Below are positions 52,595 through 60,510 of a stretch of DNA of 64,000 bases, in pieces; the stretch's first letter is position 1, and every line of letters begins with the position of its first letter. The stretch is from Chlorobium sp. (GTDB lineage: Bacteria > Bacteroidota > Chlorobiia > Chlorobiales > Chlorobiaceae), in contig JANQGE010000081.1 of NCBI GenBank assembly GCA_028277485.1, positions 1 to 64,000 of the forward strand, given 5' to 3'. The position numbers were made by a program, and so were the translations under genes. Below the pieces are notes generated by a model. It had not been told where the DNA came from, searched no databases, and worked only from the letters and a program-made list of their open reading frames with translations.

Positions 52595-53389
52595 ATGCTG
52601 AGTTACAGAAGCGTCAATCTTGATTCTTCGGCTCCCGCCAGCCATGCCGTGCTTCTGCTGCACGCCTTCCCCCTTTCATCTGAAATGTGGGTACCTCAGC
52701 TCTCTGTGCTTGAAAAGCAAGGAATCCCCGCGATTGCACCGAATGTGTTCGGCGTGGAAGACTCGCCGGCAAAAAGCAGCTGGACCTTTCATGATTATAT
52801 TGAAGAGCTTTCCGAGCTGCTCTCTTCGCTGCGTATCGGTACAGTAACCGTAACCGGGCTTTCCATGGGAGGCTACCAGGCATTTGAGTTCTGGCGGATG
52901 TTCCCGGAAAAAATAGCGTCGCTGGTACTCTGCGATACCAAGGCCGAGCAGGATAACGAAGATGCTCTTGCCAACCGGCGTGATTTCATTGCTGCGGTCA
53001 GGGAAAATGGCCCCGAAGAGGCTGTCGCCAGAATGCTGCCCAACGTGTTCGCCCCTGAAACCTATACCGACAGAACCGAGGTCATAGACCTATTCAAGAA
53101 GATCGTCATGAACCAGTCCGGCAAGGCCATAGCTGCCGCCATGCAAGCTATTGCCTCAAGGGCCGATTCGGTTGACTCCCTCACCGCCATCAGTTGCCCT
53201 GTCACCTTTATCAACGGCAATAAGGACAAACTTACCCCACACTCCCTTGCGGAATCAATGCAGCACACCATATCTGGATCGACACTCTGTCTCATCCCGG
53301 GGGCAGGACATCTATCCAACATGGAAAAGCCGGAAATTTTTAATGCCTGTCTGCTCGAGCACCTGAAAAAGACAGGACACCTCGAGTGA
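52595..53389 (+). CDS. Alpha/beta hydrolase
   Basis: This is a 264-aa alpha/beta-hydrolase-fold enzyme. LLLHAFPLSSEMWVPQ carries the HG-like oxyanion block, GLSMGGYQAFEF the nucleophile serine (GxSxG), FINGNKDKLTPH a candidate acid, and PGAGHLSNMEKPE the catalytic histidine. No signal peptide is present. It resembles 3-oxoadipate enol-lactonase and general esterases; the substrate is unknown. The start at 52595 lies 20 bp after the 67-bp element, so that insertion now sits between YtxH and this gene and may carry or replace promoter signals. Confidence 0.9.
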   Translation: MLSYRSVNLDSSAPASHAVLLLHAFPLSSEMWVPQLSVLEKQGIPAIAPNVFGVEDSPAKSSWTFHDYIEELSELLSSLRIGTVTVTGLSMGGYQAFEFWRMFPEKIASLVLCDTKAEQDNEDALANRRDFIAAVRENGPEEAVARMLPNVFAPETYTDRTEVIDLFKKIVMNQSGKAIAAAMQAIASRADSVDSLTAISCPVTFINGNKDKLTPHSLAESMQHTISGSTLCLIPGAGHLSNMEKPEIFNACLLEHLKKTGHLE

Positions 53390-53392
53390 GGG

Positions 53393-53445
53393 AATCTCAA
53401 TTTGTTGCGCACTCTGATTACTTCGTTGGCCAGTGCCGGAAATCA
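53393..53445. mobile_element. Family-1 remnant, copy L
   Basis: CTCAATTTGTTGCGCACTCTG and ATTACTTCGTTGGCCAGTGC match the interior of copies J and M next to their left end. Both true ends are degraded or missing. It starts 4 bp after the hydrolase stop. Confidence 0.65.
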
Positions 53446-53640
53446 GTAGGCAGTCTTCAGTTGGCAGTTGGCAATGTTAGTGGGCGTTGCCATTGAGCTA
53501 ACGAGCTATCAAGCTATCATCGCAATACTCTTCGATTTCCGATACCGACGGCGAAACCCGATTTTCTCTCTTTCGGAAATCGGGTTTCGGGAGTCGAAAG
53601 GGAATCAGTTGGCAAGGGCTGGTGAGCATTAGGTGACAAG
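53446..53640. repeat. Composite intergenic repeat tract with an inverted family-3 copy
   Basis: The core 53537-53612 is the reverse complement of the family-3 repeat (CCGATACCGACGGCG, AAACCCGATTTTCTCTC, TTTCGGAAATCGGGTTTCGG, GTCGAAAGGGAATCAGTTGG). It is preceded by AGTAGGCAGTCTTCAGTTGG and GCAGTTGGCAATG words and followed by GCATTAGGTGACAAG. It separates convergent hydrolase and aroA genes. No gene is seen. Confidence 0.75.
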
Positions 53641-53664
53641 TTAGTAACGGTGCTCAAGCAAAGA

Positions 53665-54969
53665 TCAGTGTGCGAGGTTTTCAATGATCTCGAAAAAATT
53701 GGGAAAAGAAACACCGATAATCCCTGCATCTGCAATGCCGAGCTCTGTCGGGAGTACCTTGTCTGCTATCGCAAAACCCATTGCTATCCTGTGGTCACTG
53801 TAGCTCTCGATGGACACTTTTCCGGTGGGCACGGTATCCTTTGCAGTAACGGCAAAACCGTCGGTAAATTCGTCACAGATAAAACCAAGTTGTTCCAGGT
53901 TATAGACCAAAGCGCTGATTCTATCACTTTCCTTTGCACGGAGTTCCGCTGCATGGTGCAATTCAAACTCATTGGTCGCACATGCTGAAAGCACCGCCAG
54001 CATCGGTATTTCATCAATAATGTTCGCGACCACGGCCGGATCGCTGATCCTGAGAGGCTTCATAAACGGGCTGTAACGCACAAGAATATCTCCGATCTTC
54101 TCACCTCCCGTCAGCCGGATGTTTTCCAGGGAAATACCAGCCCCGGCCCCGGCAAGAATGTCGATATACCCGGTACGGGTCGGGTTGAGGCAGACATCCC
54201 GAAGGAGAATTTCAGAGCCTTGACTCAGAAGACCAAGTGCTATAATAAAGCATGCCGCCGAGGGATCTCCCGGAACATGAAACGGTTTGGCCGGAATAGT
54301 CAGCCTTCCGGGCACAACAACCTCCTGTCTTCCGTCAGAAAGCCCTTCAACTTGCAGCCCGAGCATAAGTTCGGTATGGTTGCGTGAAGGCAAGCTCTCG
54401 ATAATGCGGCTCTCGCCTTCCGTATGCAAGGCAGCAAAAGTGACAAGTGATTTCACCTGGGCTGACGGTACAGGCAGCTCATAATGAATCGGATGAAGCG
54501 CTTTCATCCCTTTTATGACAACCGGGGCGGTATTATCCGGAGAAAGGTTGACCTCAGCGCCCATCAAACGCAAAGGATCCGCTACACGCTTCATCGGGCG
54601 CTTCATCAACGAACTGTCGCCGACCAGCGTGCTCTCAAAAGGCTGTGCGGCAAGAATCCCTGCAAACATCCGCATCGTGCTCCCGGAGTTGTTGCACATC
54701 AGCTGTTGTTCGGGTTTCGTGAAACTCCACAGTCCGCCGGAATGCATAACCACCTTCCGGGTAGCGGTGCCGTTCACACCGGGTACTGTTTCCTGCCTTA
54801 TGTCGATACCGCATGCTTGCAGCACACCCAGGGTCGACTGGTTGTCAAACCCTCCTGAAAAATTCGATATTTCCGTTGCACCTTCCGCGATGGATCCTAT
54901 AAGGGCGGCGCGGTGGGATATCGATTTGTCCGGCGGCAGAGCACAAACCTCTCCTTTATACACACTCAT
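53665..54969 (-). CDS. aroA: 3-phosphoshikimate 1-carboxyvinyltransferase (EPSP synthase)
   Basis: AroA joins shikimate 3-phosphate and phosphoenolpyruvate in the shikimate pathway to aromatic amino acids. The 434-aa protein has the PEP/S3P-binding PPDKSISHRAALIGS near the start, the family signature CNNSGSTMRMFAG (usually GNSGTxxR; here NNSGST), SRNHTELML, and the C-terminal RAKESDRI. The ATG at 54969 gives the expected N-terminus (MSVYKGEV) but has no clear ribosome site. It lies 81 bp after rpsU on the same strand. The 3' end borders a long repeat tract. Confidence 0.95.
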   Translation of the reverse strand: MSVYKGEVCALPPDKSISHRAALIGSIAEGATEISNFSGGFDNQSTLGVLQACGIDIRQETVPGVNGTATRKVVMHSGGLWSFTKPEQQLMCNNSGSTMRMFAGILAAQPFESTLVGDSSLMKRPMKRVADPLRLMGAEVNLSPDNTAPVVIKGMKALHPIHYELPVPSAQVKSLVTFAALHTEGESRIIESLPSRNHTELMLGLQVEGLSDGRQEVVVPGRLTIPAKPFHVPGDPSAACFIIALGLLSQGSEILLRDVCLNPTRTGYIDILAGAGAGISLENIRLTGGEKIGDILVRYSPFMKPLRISDPAVVANIIDEIPMLAVLSACATNEFELHHAAELRAKESDRISALVYNLEQLGFICDEFTDGFAVTAKDTVPTGKVSIESYSDHRIAMGFAIADKVLPTELGIADAGIIGVSFPNFFEIIENLAH

Positions 54970-55050
54970 GAACTTTATGATTAAGTTGCCCGGCAAAAAA
55001 AAAGCAACTCCATCAGGAGCTGCCTTGTATCTCGTCCTGATTATCGTCAA

Positions 55051-55257
55051 TCAGGAGTTACGCTCTTCGTTGGCTCTCTGCGCTCTGCGTTTACCTCTTG
55101 AACGTTTCAGACGATTTTCAACTGAAGGCTTTACAAAGTATGCTTTTTTTCGAAACTCCTTCAAAACACCGGCACGTTCATATTTTTTCTTGAAGCGTTT
55201 GAGCATTTTGTCAATAGACTCGTTATCATTAAACTGTACGCTTACCAACTCTTTCAC
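55051..55257 (-). CDS. rpsU: 30S ribosomal protein S21
   Basis: This is a 68-aa basic protein of the small subunit platform near the 3' end of 16S rRNA. The family pattern SVQFNDNESIDKMLKRFKKKYERAGVLKEFRKKAYFVKPS (residues 6-45) and the Lys/Arg-rich tail are plain. The start is taken as GTG 55257 after a G-rich site; a shorter start a few codons in is possible. It probably shares a transcript with aroA downstream and the hypothetical gene 15 bp upstream. Confidence 0.95.
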   Translation of the reverse strand: MKELVSVQFNDNESIDKMLKRFKKKYERAGVLKEFRKKAYFVKPSVENRLKRSRGKRRAQRANEERNS

Positions 55258-55272
55258 CCCCTTAAAGTTGTT

Positions 55273-55914
55273 TTATCGTTTTAACTTCATTTTAAGAATA
55301 TCCGCCAGTGACTCCGTCTGGCCGGGCTTGCCCTGGTTTACCTGCACGTTTTCAAGCAGTTGTTTCCTTCCGCTATCGATAAACTCTACTATAATAACAT
55401 GGGCACCGCTTCCAGTGGCGTTTTTCTCGCGAACTACCCCGACTTCGTCCAGAGCTCTGTGATACACCGCATCTCCCTGGGCATATATCCCGTGAGGAGA
55501 ATACATCTGACAATCTTCGGGTTTAAGCTCCCGAAGGTTTAATTCTCTATCTATCTGAATCTGCCACTCCTTGAGCAGATAAACCTGGTTGCAGGAAGCA
55601 CACCTGATCCAGTACTGGTTCTCCGCAGCAGACTGTAATTCCTCAGCGCCTGTGTTTTTCTTTCCTGGTTTTCCGGAATCAGGTTCACCCAGGACATCAT
55701 AGTCCTTGGGCTTGTCACTGGGCTTCCACTCTCCTACAAACACCTTTTCGGTCAGCTCTTCACAGCCTTCGCAAAAACTGGGCTTTATCTTTCCTTCGAG
55801 AATACACTGCCTTTTCTTCGACTCAACCGCCGGCAGTTGCTGCTGATCGGTATGTACAGGCTTTTCGGTATGTTCAACAGCGCTTTTTTTTCTCGTTTTC
55901 TTCTCAGCAGCCAT
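55273..55914 (-). CDS. Hypothetical protein with CxxC zinc-ribbon-like motifs
   Basis: This is a 213-aa hydrophilic protein of unknown function. A Lys-rich N-terminus (AAEKKTRKKS) precedes two cysteine pairs: FCEGCEEL near residue 47 and IRCASCNQVY near 103, which could bind one zinc ion. The C-terminal part has GDAVYHRALDEVGVVREK and a basic ending, KMKLKR. The VYHRALDEVGVV stretch resembles a small barrel as in CarD/Tudor-like folds, but this is a guess. The ATG follows an AGAGG site by only one base. It lies upstream of rpsU on the same strand. Confidence 0.7.
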   Translation of the reverse strand: MAAEKKTRKKSAVEHTEKPVHTDQQQLPAVESKKRQCILEGKIKPSFCEGCEELTEKVFVGEWKPSDKPKDYDVLGEPDSGKPGKKNTGAEELQSAAENQYWIRCASCNQVYLLKEWQIQIDRELNLRELKPEDCQMYSPHGIYAQGDAVYHRALDEVGVVREKNATGSGAHVIIVEFIDSGRKQLLENVQVNQGKPGQTESLADILKMKLKR

Positions 55915-56196
55915 ACCTCTTTAACCCATGTTTTCCTTATGGAAAATGACAACTGGAGCTGTCGCTTCCAAGGCACCCAGTATATGTTGATAAAGTGTGT
56001 TCAGGATTGCTTAGATAAATAAATCTCCCCAAAAAAACAACCGTATAATTGCAACATAAGACTTAAGTAGAGTAATCAAAGGAAGATACCATAACAGTAA
56101 CACGTAACCGGCGACGAGTAACAAGAGGGAGTTCTGTTGACGCTTCCCTCTTTTCTTGTCACCATTTTTCCGGGCACCATGAAGCAACCGACTCAG
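55915..56196. other. Gap between the hypothetical and CBS-like genes
   Basis: This non-coding gap contains a candidate hairpin (56123-56152: AAGAGGGA and TCCCTCTT, 14-nt loop) that could end transcription from the CBS-like gene. The 67-bp element copy 2 follows. A hydrophobic 63-codon minus-strand frame (56011-56202) is probably chance. Confidence 0.45.
56121..56158 (-). terminator. Candidate hairpin terminator after the CBS-like gene
   Basis: ACAAGAGGGA and TCCCTCTT with matching A/T flanks make an 8-bp stem over a 14-nt loop, followed on the minus strand by TTGTTACT. The T-run is short, so support is moderate. Confidence 0.4.
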
Positions 56197-56201
56197 TAAC
56201 A

Positions 56202-56268
56202 CCTAAATTGAGCGATTGTCGAACATGCTTTACTATTATTGAGCTTTTGTTGAAATGCTCAGTTTAGG
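56202..56268. mobile_element. 67-bp miniature inverted-repeat element, copy 2, with TAACA duplication
   Basis: The length and orientation are the same as the copy at 52503, with three substitutions. It is flanked on both sides by TAACA (56197-56201 and 56269-56273). It inserted 2 bp beyond the stop codon of the CBS-like gene (minus strand). Confidence 0.92.
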
Positions 56269-56274
56269 TAACAG

Positions 56275-57648
56275 CTACTTATGCGTTAACGCCTCGATGA
56301 GATCAGATTTGGTCAGCAGTTGAAAACTCCCGTCAGAAAGCGTGATCAATACGCCGGAAGTGCTTTCCTGGAGCTTTTCTGAAAGTTCGGAAATTGTTGC
56401 ATGCGAACCGCATACAGGGAAAGGCTGCTCCATATACCCGACAACCTTGGAGTTCATAGCCTCATCATTCTCGATCAGAATGGACAATATTTTATTCTCG
56501 CTGATGCTCCCGATTGCCGTGCCGTAGGATACTACCGGCAACTGAGAAACGTCATGCTGCCGCATCATCTCGAACGCTTCGGAAAGGGTATGCTCGGGAT
56601 GGGCGAAAATAAGGTCTTTCCTGGTTTTCAGCCCGACAATATCTTCCGCCGTAATCTCATCTTTCGGTGGAGAAACCTTCCTGTAAAAGCCCTTTTGCTT
56701 CATCCACTCGTCATTGTACATTTTGCTGAGATAGTATCCTCCGTAATCACTCATGACAGCCACGATGCACGCACTCTCATCGAGGAGAGCACCTGCCCTT
56801 AATGCAGCAAAAAGCACCGCTCCCGAAGAACCTCCTGCAAAAATCGCATCATTTCGAAGCAGTTCACGCCCGCAGTTCAAAGCGTCACGGTCGTTGACCT
56901 GAACAATATCATCGATAACAGAAGTATCCCAGTACTTCGACTCCCACAATCCGCCGATTTCTTCAAGCTCGTAACCGGCTGTTGCGCCCACTCGGCCGGC
57001 ATGAAAAAGTTCACGGTATATTGATCCTTCAGGCTCCACTCCGACAATCTTGATATCGGGACGTTTGGCTTTCAAAAAACGGCCGAGCCCTGAAATCATT
57101 GCACCGGAGATAACCGGAACAAAAAGATGGGTGACCTCACCTTCGGTCTGCTCCCAAATCTCAGGACCGGTTTTTTCTATGTGCACTTTACAGTTCAGCT
57201 CGTTTTCGTACATGTTGGTAAAGTAGGCGTGCGGCAGGTTCTGTACGAGATTTTCCGCGACATTCACGCAGCTCCGTGGTTCCCCTGGAAGGGCATTGGA
57301 GGGCGTAATGACAATTTCAGCCCCCAGGGCCTTGAGCACTTGTTGTTTTTCCCGTGAAATTTTGTCCGGAACAACCAGCAACACCTTGTATCCCCTCGTT
57401 ACGGTCGCCATTGCAAGAGCAATACCGCTGCTTCCATATGTCCAGTCAACAAGGGTCATTCCCGGCTTTATCAACTGCTCTTTTTCAGCATGATCCACAA
57501 TCGTGTTCGCGACACGACAGTAATGGGTTCCGGAAGGGTTCAGATACTCCACCTTCGCTATAATCTGCGGCTTGACATGCCGGGCCGAACGGTTGACCAG
57601 AACCATGGGGGTCTGATCCGTTATCTTGAAAATGTTCTGTTGCCACAT
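56275..57648 (-). CDS. Cystathionine-beta-synthase-like protein lacking the PLP lysine
   Basis: This 457-aa protein has a fold-type II (CysK/CBS) domain and a C-terminal CBS-domain pair (about 335-457). The usual NPSxSxKxR motif reads NPSGTHYCR (residues 37-45): the codon for the Schiff-base lysine is TAC (Tyr43). Other cofactor sites also differ: TSGNTG is TYGSSG, and the phosphate loop GTGGT is ISGAM. The overall length, the AGGSSGAVL block and the helices are kept, and the frame is intact. It is therefore probably a regulatory or binding pseudoenzyme, perhaps sensing a nucleotide through the CBS pair, rather than a cysteine/cystathionine synthase. The start is ATG 57648; upstream codons lie in repeat-like DNA. 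Confidence 0.88.
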   Translation of the reverse strand: MWQQNIFKITDQTPMVLVNRSARHVKPQIIAKVEYLNPSGTHYCRVANTIVDHAEKEQLIKPGMTLVDWTYGSSGIALAMATVTRGYKVLLVVPDKISREKQQVLKALGAEIVITPSNALPGEPRSCVNVAENLVQNLPHAYFTNMYENELNCKVHIEKTGPEIWEQTEGEVTHLFVPVISGAMISGLGRFLKAKRPDIKIVGVEPEGSIYRELFHAGRVGATAGYELEEIGGLWESKYWDTSVIDDIVQVNDRDALNCGRELLRNDAIFAGGSSGAVLFAALRAGALLDESACIVAVMSDYGGYYLSKMYNDEWMKQKGFYRKVSPPKDEITAEDIVGLKTRKDLIFAHPEHTLSEAFEMMRQHDVSQLPVVSYGTAIGSISENKILSILIENDEAMNSKVVGYMEQPFPVCGSHATISELSEKLQESTSGVLITLSDGSFQLLTKSDLIEALTHK

Positions 57649-57679
57649 GTTGCCACGGGGAGTTGGTTTGAAAATAAAA

Positions 57680-57755
57680 CACCTCGAAAAACCGCCGCGA
57701 GTCTCGATTTTATCAGGATACGCGAAGCACATGAAGTTCTTTGAAACACCCTTAA
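57680..57755. repeat. CGAAAAACC-type repeat upstream of the CBS-like gene
   Basis: CACCTCGAAAAACCGCCGCG matches 25041-25080, and TTCTTTGAAACACCCTTAAAGG may be a weak inverse end. It occupies the 5' region of the CBS-like gene and would be translated in the longest possible reading frame. Confidence 0.45.
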
Positions 57756-57890
57756 AGGAGCCGCACGCTTTTACAATGTAATGGACTTGAAAAACAAGAA
57801 CAAAATATGTTTTTTACCTAAAAGGCACAGCAGACAATCCCCCCCGCTGCCTTTTGTTTCTCGAAACATCATAAACTTCTGAATACGCCA

Positions 57891-59045
57891 TTGACAGCGG
57901 ATACAACAACGTTTACCGGTGAAAGTACGTTACCCGGAGAGCACCTGGCGGAAGCGCTGATCTCTTTGGCCAACCTTGCGCACAACTACCGCAGGATCCG
58001 TGAGCGTATCCCGGAGAATTGCCGCGTGATGGGTATTGTCAAGGCCGATGCTTACGGACACAACGCCCTTCAGATATCGAAAACCCTTGAAAGCCTTGGC
58101 GTCAAAGATTTTGGGGTGGCAAACGTTGAAGAGGCTATTCCGCTACGAAAGTCCAGGGCAATCTCCGGAAAATCTTCGATTCTTGCGTTTTGTTCTCCCT
58201 TGCCCCCCCATATCGCCTTATACCTTCAGCACGACGTTGCAGCAACCCTTTGTGATTTTGAGATGCTTCGTACCGCCGAATCGGTTGCCGCCGCACATAA
58301 CATACCGCTCAAGGTCCATGTGAAAATCGACACCGGAATGGGACGTCTGGGAACAGTTCCCGAAACGGCGTTTCAGCTCCTGAAAGCTGTGGAAGAGAGT
58401 CCTCATCTCAGGCTTATGGGTACCTATACCCATTTTGCCCAGAGCACCCGGCGGGACAGCTTCACCGTCGGACAGCTTGAAACATTTACAAAGATCTGCT
58501 CCGAGTTCGAACACCACGCACAGAGAAGCATCTGCAAGCATACGGCAAACAGCGGAGGCATACTTTGCTGCTCCGATGCCTGCCTGGACATGGTGAGGCC
58601 TGGGATCATGCTTTACGGATATCTCCCCGACGAGAACATGCAACACGACATCGATCTCAAACCGGTGATGCAGTTACGAGCGAAAGTGATTTTCATCAAG
58701 GAAGTGGAAGCCGGCGCAACGATCAGTTACAACCGCACCTGGATTGCTCCATCCAGACGCAAAATAGCCACGGTTTCGGCAGGTTATGCTGACGGCTATT
58801 ACAGAGCGTTGTCAAACCTGGCGACAGTCATCATCAGGGGAAACACTTACCCTCAGGTCGGAACGGTCACTATGGATCAGATCATGGTGGATCTCGGAAA
58901 CAGCGACGACGTCCGCCTTGGTGATTTTGCCGTGCTTTTCGGTTGGGAAGGCTCCTCCGCCGGGGATTTAGCCAATACCGCGGAAACCATCAGCTATGAA
59001 ATACTCTGTGCTGTTTCCTCGAGGGTTACAAGAGTATTTGTGTAG
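57891..59045 (+). CDS. alr: Alanine racemase
   Basis: Alr converts L- to D-alanine for peptidoglycan, with PLP. The cofactor lysine is K51 in GIVKADAYGHNA, and the second catalytic base is the tyrosine in ISYNRTWIAP. GRLGTVP, TYTHFAQS and GTVTMDQIMVDL also match the family. The 384-aa length is normal. The only start giving the full barrel is a TTG at 57891 (or a nearby minor codon), with no strong ribosome site, so translation may be weak or the start misjudged by a few codons. It runs alone, divergent from the CBS-like gene. Confidence 0.94.
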   Translation: MTADTTTFTGESTLPGEHLAEALISLANLAHNYRRIRERIPENCRVMGIVKADAYGHNALQISKTLESLGVKDFGVANVEEAIPLRKSRAISGKSSILAFCSPLPPHIALYLQHDVAATLCDFEMLRTAESVAAAHNIPLKVHVKIDTGMGRLGTVPETAFQLLKAVEESPHLRLMGTYTHFAQSTRRDSFTVGQLETFTKICSEFEHHAQRSICKHTANSGGILCCSDACLDMVRPGIMLYGYLPDENMQHDIDLKPVMQLRAKVIFIKEVEAGATISYNRTWIAPSRRKIATVSAGYADGYYRALSNLATVIIRGNTYPQVGTVTMDQIMVDLGNSDDVRLGDFAVLFGWEGSSAGDLANTAETISYEILCAVSSRVTRVFV

Positions 59046-59139
59046 AATGGTGTCCTGGCTTTACCGGAAAATCACATTTTTCATATGCCCTACAAGCCGC
59101 ATGCGGTTTATAAAAAAGTAAAAAACCTCCTACAGCTTC

Positions 59140-59634
59140 ATGATGAACTTTCGGGACAGAATAGCAGAACGGCTGAGCATAACCAGAACGGAGATAACCG
59201 TCATATCATCCCTCCTGCTGTTTTTCATTCTTGGCATCATCGTCAGCAGCAGCCGTTCATTACAGGAAGCTCGCCGGTTTATAGAAACAGAACACACAGA
59301 ACGGTTCACGGACGCAGAGGTAGACAGTCTTCTCAGGGAAGCCGCCCTGCTCGAAGCCGCTCTTGCCGAAACCGATGTGACAGCCTTGCCTGTCCCGGAA
59401 AGAAAAAACATCCCTTCAAAAAAGCACGCCGGCTCATACAAAATCGTATTTTCAACCGCAACGGTTGACGAGCTTGCCGCTATCCCCGGAATAAGTACCG
59501 TCCTTGCCGAGCGGCTGATAGCTTTCAGGAAATCAAGGCATGGAAAGGTTGAAAGATTCCAGGATTTTTTGGAAGTTAAAGGCATCGGCAGAAAAAGAAT
59601 GGAAACCCTTGAACAGCACCTTATCCTTGAATAA
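59140..59634 (+). CDS. Membrane-anchored helix-hairpin-helix (ComEA-like) protein
   Basis: This 164-aa protein has one membrane helix (TVISSLLLFFILGIIVSSS) near residues 19-38, a charged alpha-helical linker, and a C-terminal double helix-hairpin-helix (ATVDELAAIPGISTVLAERLIAFRKSRHG and DFLEVKGIGRKRMETL). ComEA-type HhH proteins bind DNA outside the inner membrane during uptake; other members act in secretion or repair. The gene begins with two ATGs and ends next to the ATG of the following gene (TAAATG), so the two are probably one operon. Confidence 0.85.
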   Translation: MMNFRDRIAERLSITRTEITVISSLLLFFILGIIVSSSRSLQEARRFIETEHTERFTDAEVDSLLREAALLEAALAETDVTALPVPERKNIPSKKHAGSYKIVFSTATVDELAAIPGISTVLAERLIAFRKSRHGKVERFQDFLEVKGIGRKRMETLEQHLILE

Positions 59635-60510
59635 ATGAGCATTATCTGCCACGCATGTGCAATAAACGCTTATTCAACCGCGGTTGCAAGCATCGCATAC
59701 GATACGGTCGGTGGTTATACAATCACGGAATGCAAGACAATGCGCACAGGGATCGGGGAACTTTCCGGGCCGAACGGCGATCGGGCTGTAAGCAAGCTTG
59801 CTTCTCTGCTCAAAAAAATGGGCATAGAAACCCTTGCTCTCTCCATCCAAACGCCGTGCTTCTTCCCGCTGGACACGGTATTGTCCCAAAACATCTCCGA
59901 CAAGACATTTGATACCTACTGCAGAGCTGAAGCAGCCTTTTTGCTGAGCGATCCGGGAGAATATCTCCACGACCATGTTCCCTATACCCTTTACCCGGAG
60001 CAGGATCGTGCGCGTCGGTACCTGCTGTTCTACTACCCTTGTGACATGTTCGAGGCAGTGCATGGAAAGCTTTGCTCATTTTGTACGATCAGCAGCGAAA
60101 CCCACTACCTCCGATCGATTATCCTGAGCGTTGCTGCCACCCTTCGACCATTTATTTTACTGGAACTCGAAAACGAATACGTGACGTTTTCGGCAGGCCG
60201 TAGCGGGGAGCTCGAATATTTCAGATACTGGCAGTTGAATCACCGCAGTGACGCAGAATATTTTGCCCTGCGGGAATTGACCGCCAATCAGGAACATCGG
60301 AAATATCCGGTTTATATAACGGGAAATCTTGCGGGTGAAAAGTCTCTTATCGAAAGAATATCGCGCGCAGCAGGAACAAATCTTCACCCTTTCAGCCTTG
60401 TTGAGCTGTTTTCAATGCAGCGCAACGTACGCTCGCCCTGCACCTCTCCTGTTGAACTGAAAGCGTTGAGTGCCGCTTTCTTGAATCTTTACGACCAACT
60501 GCCTTCATAG
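59635..60510 (+). CDS. Conserved hypothetical protein (possible DUF3822/actin-like fold)
   Basis: This is a 291-aa protein of unknown function. Alternating strands in the N-terminal (AVASIAYDTVGGYTITECKTM, LALSIQTPCFFPLD) and central regions (RPFILLELENEYVTFSAGRSGELEYFRYW) and the late VYITGNLAGEKSLIERI resemble the two-lobed actin/PilM-like or DUF3822 layout. No ATP-binding motif is certain. It follows the HhH gene without a gap, and its last 22 bp overlap the convergent asd gene. A role with the ComEA-like neighbour is possible but unproven. Confidence 0.7.
   Translation: MSIICHACAINAYSTAVASIAYDTVGGYTITECKTMRTGIGELSGPNGDRAVSKLASLLKKMGIETLALSIQTPCFFPLDTVLSQNISDKTFDTYCRAEAAFLLSDPGEYLHDHVPYTLYPEQDRARRYLLFYYPCDMFEAVHGKLCSFCTISSETHYLRSIILSVAATLRPFILLELENEYVTFSAGRSGELEYFRYWQLNHRSDAEYFALRELTANQEHRKYPVYITGNLAGEKSLIERISRAAGTNLHPFSLVELFSMQRNVRSPCTSPVELKALSAAFLNLYDQLPS

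Noticed and set aside
56011..56202. 63-codon hydrophobic minus-strand frame
   Set aside because: It starts with a GTG at the edge of the 67-bp element and has no ribosome site; hydrophobicity can arise from T-rich DNA.
56275..57648. Calling the gene cysK or cbs
   Set aside because: The PLP lysine and two cofactor loops are changed, so neither catalytic name is supported.
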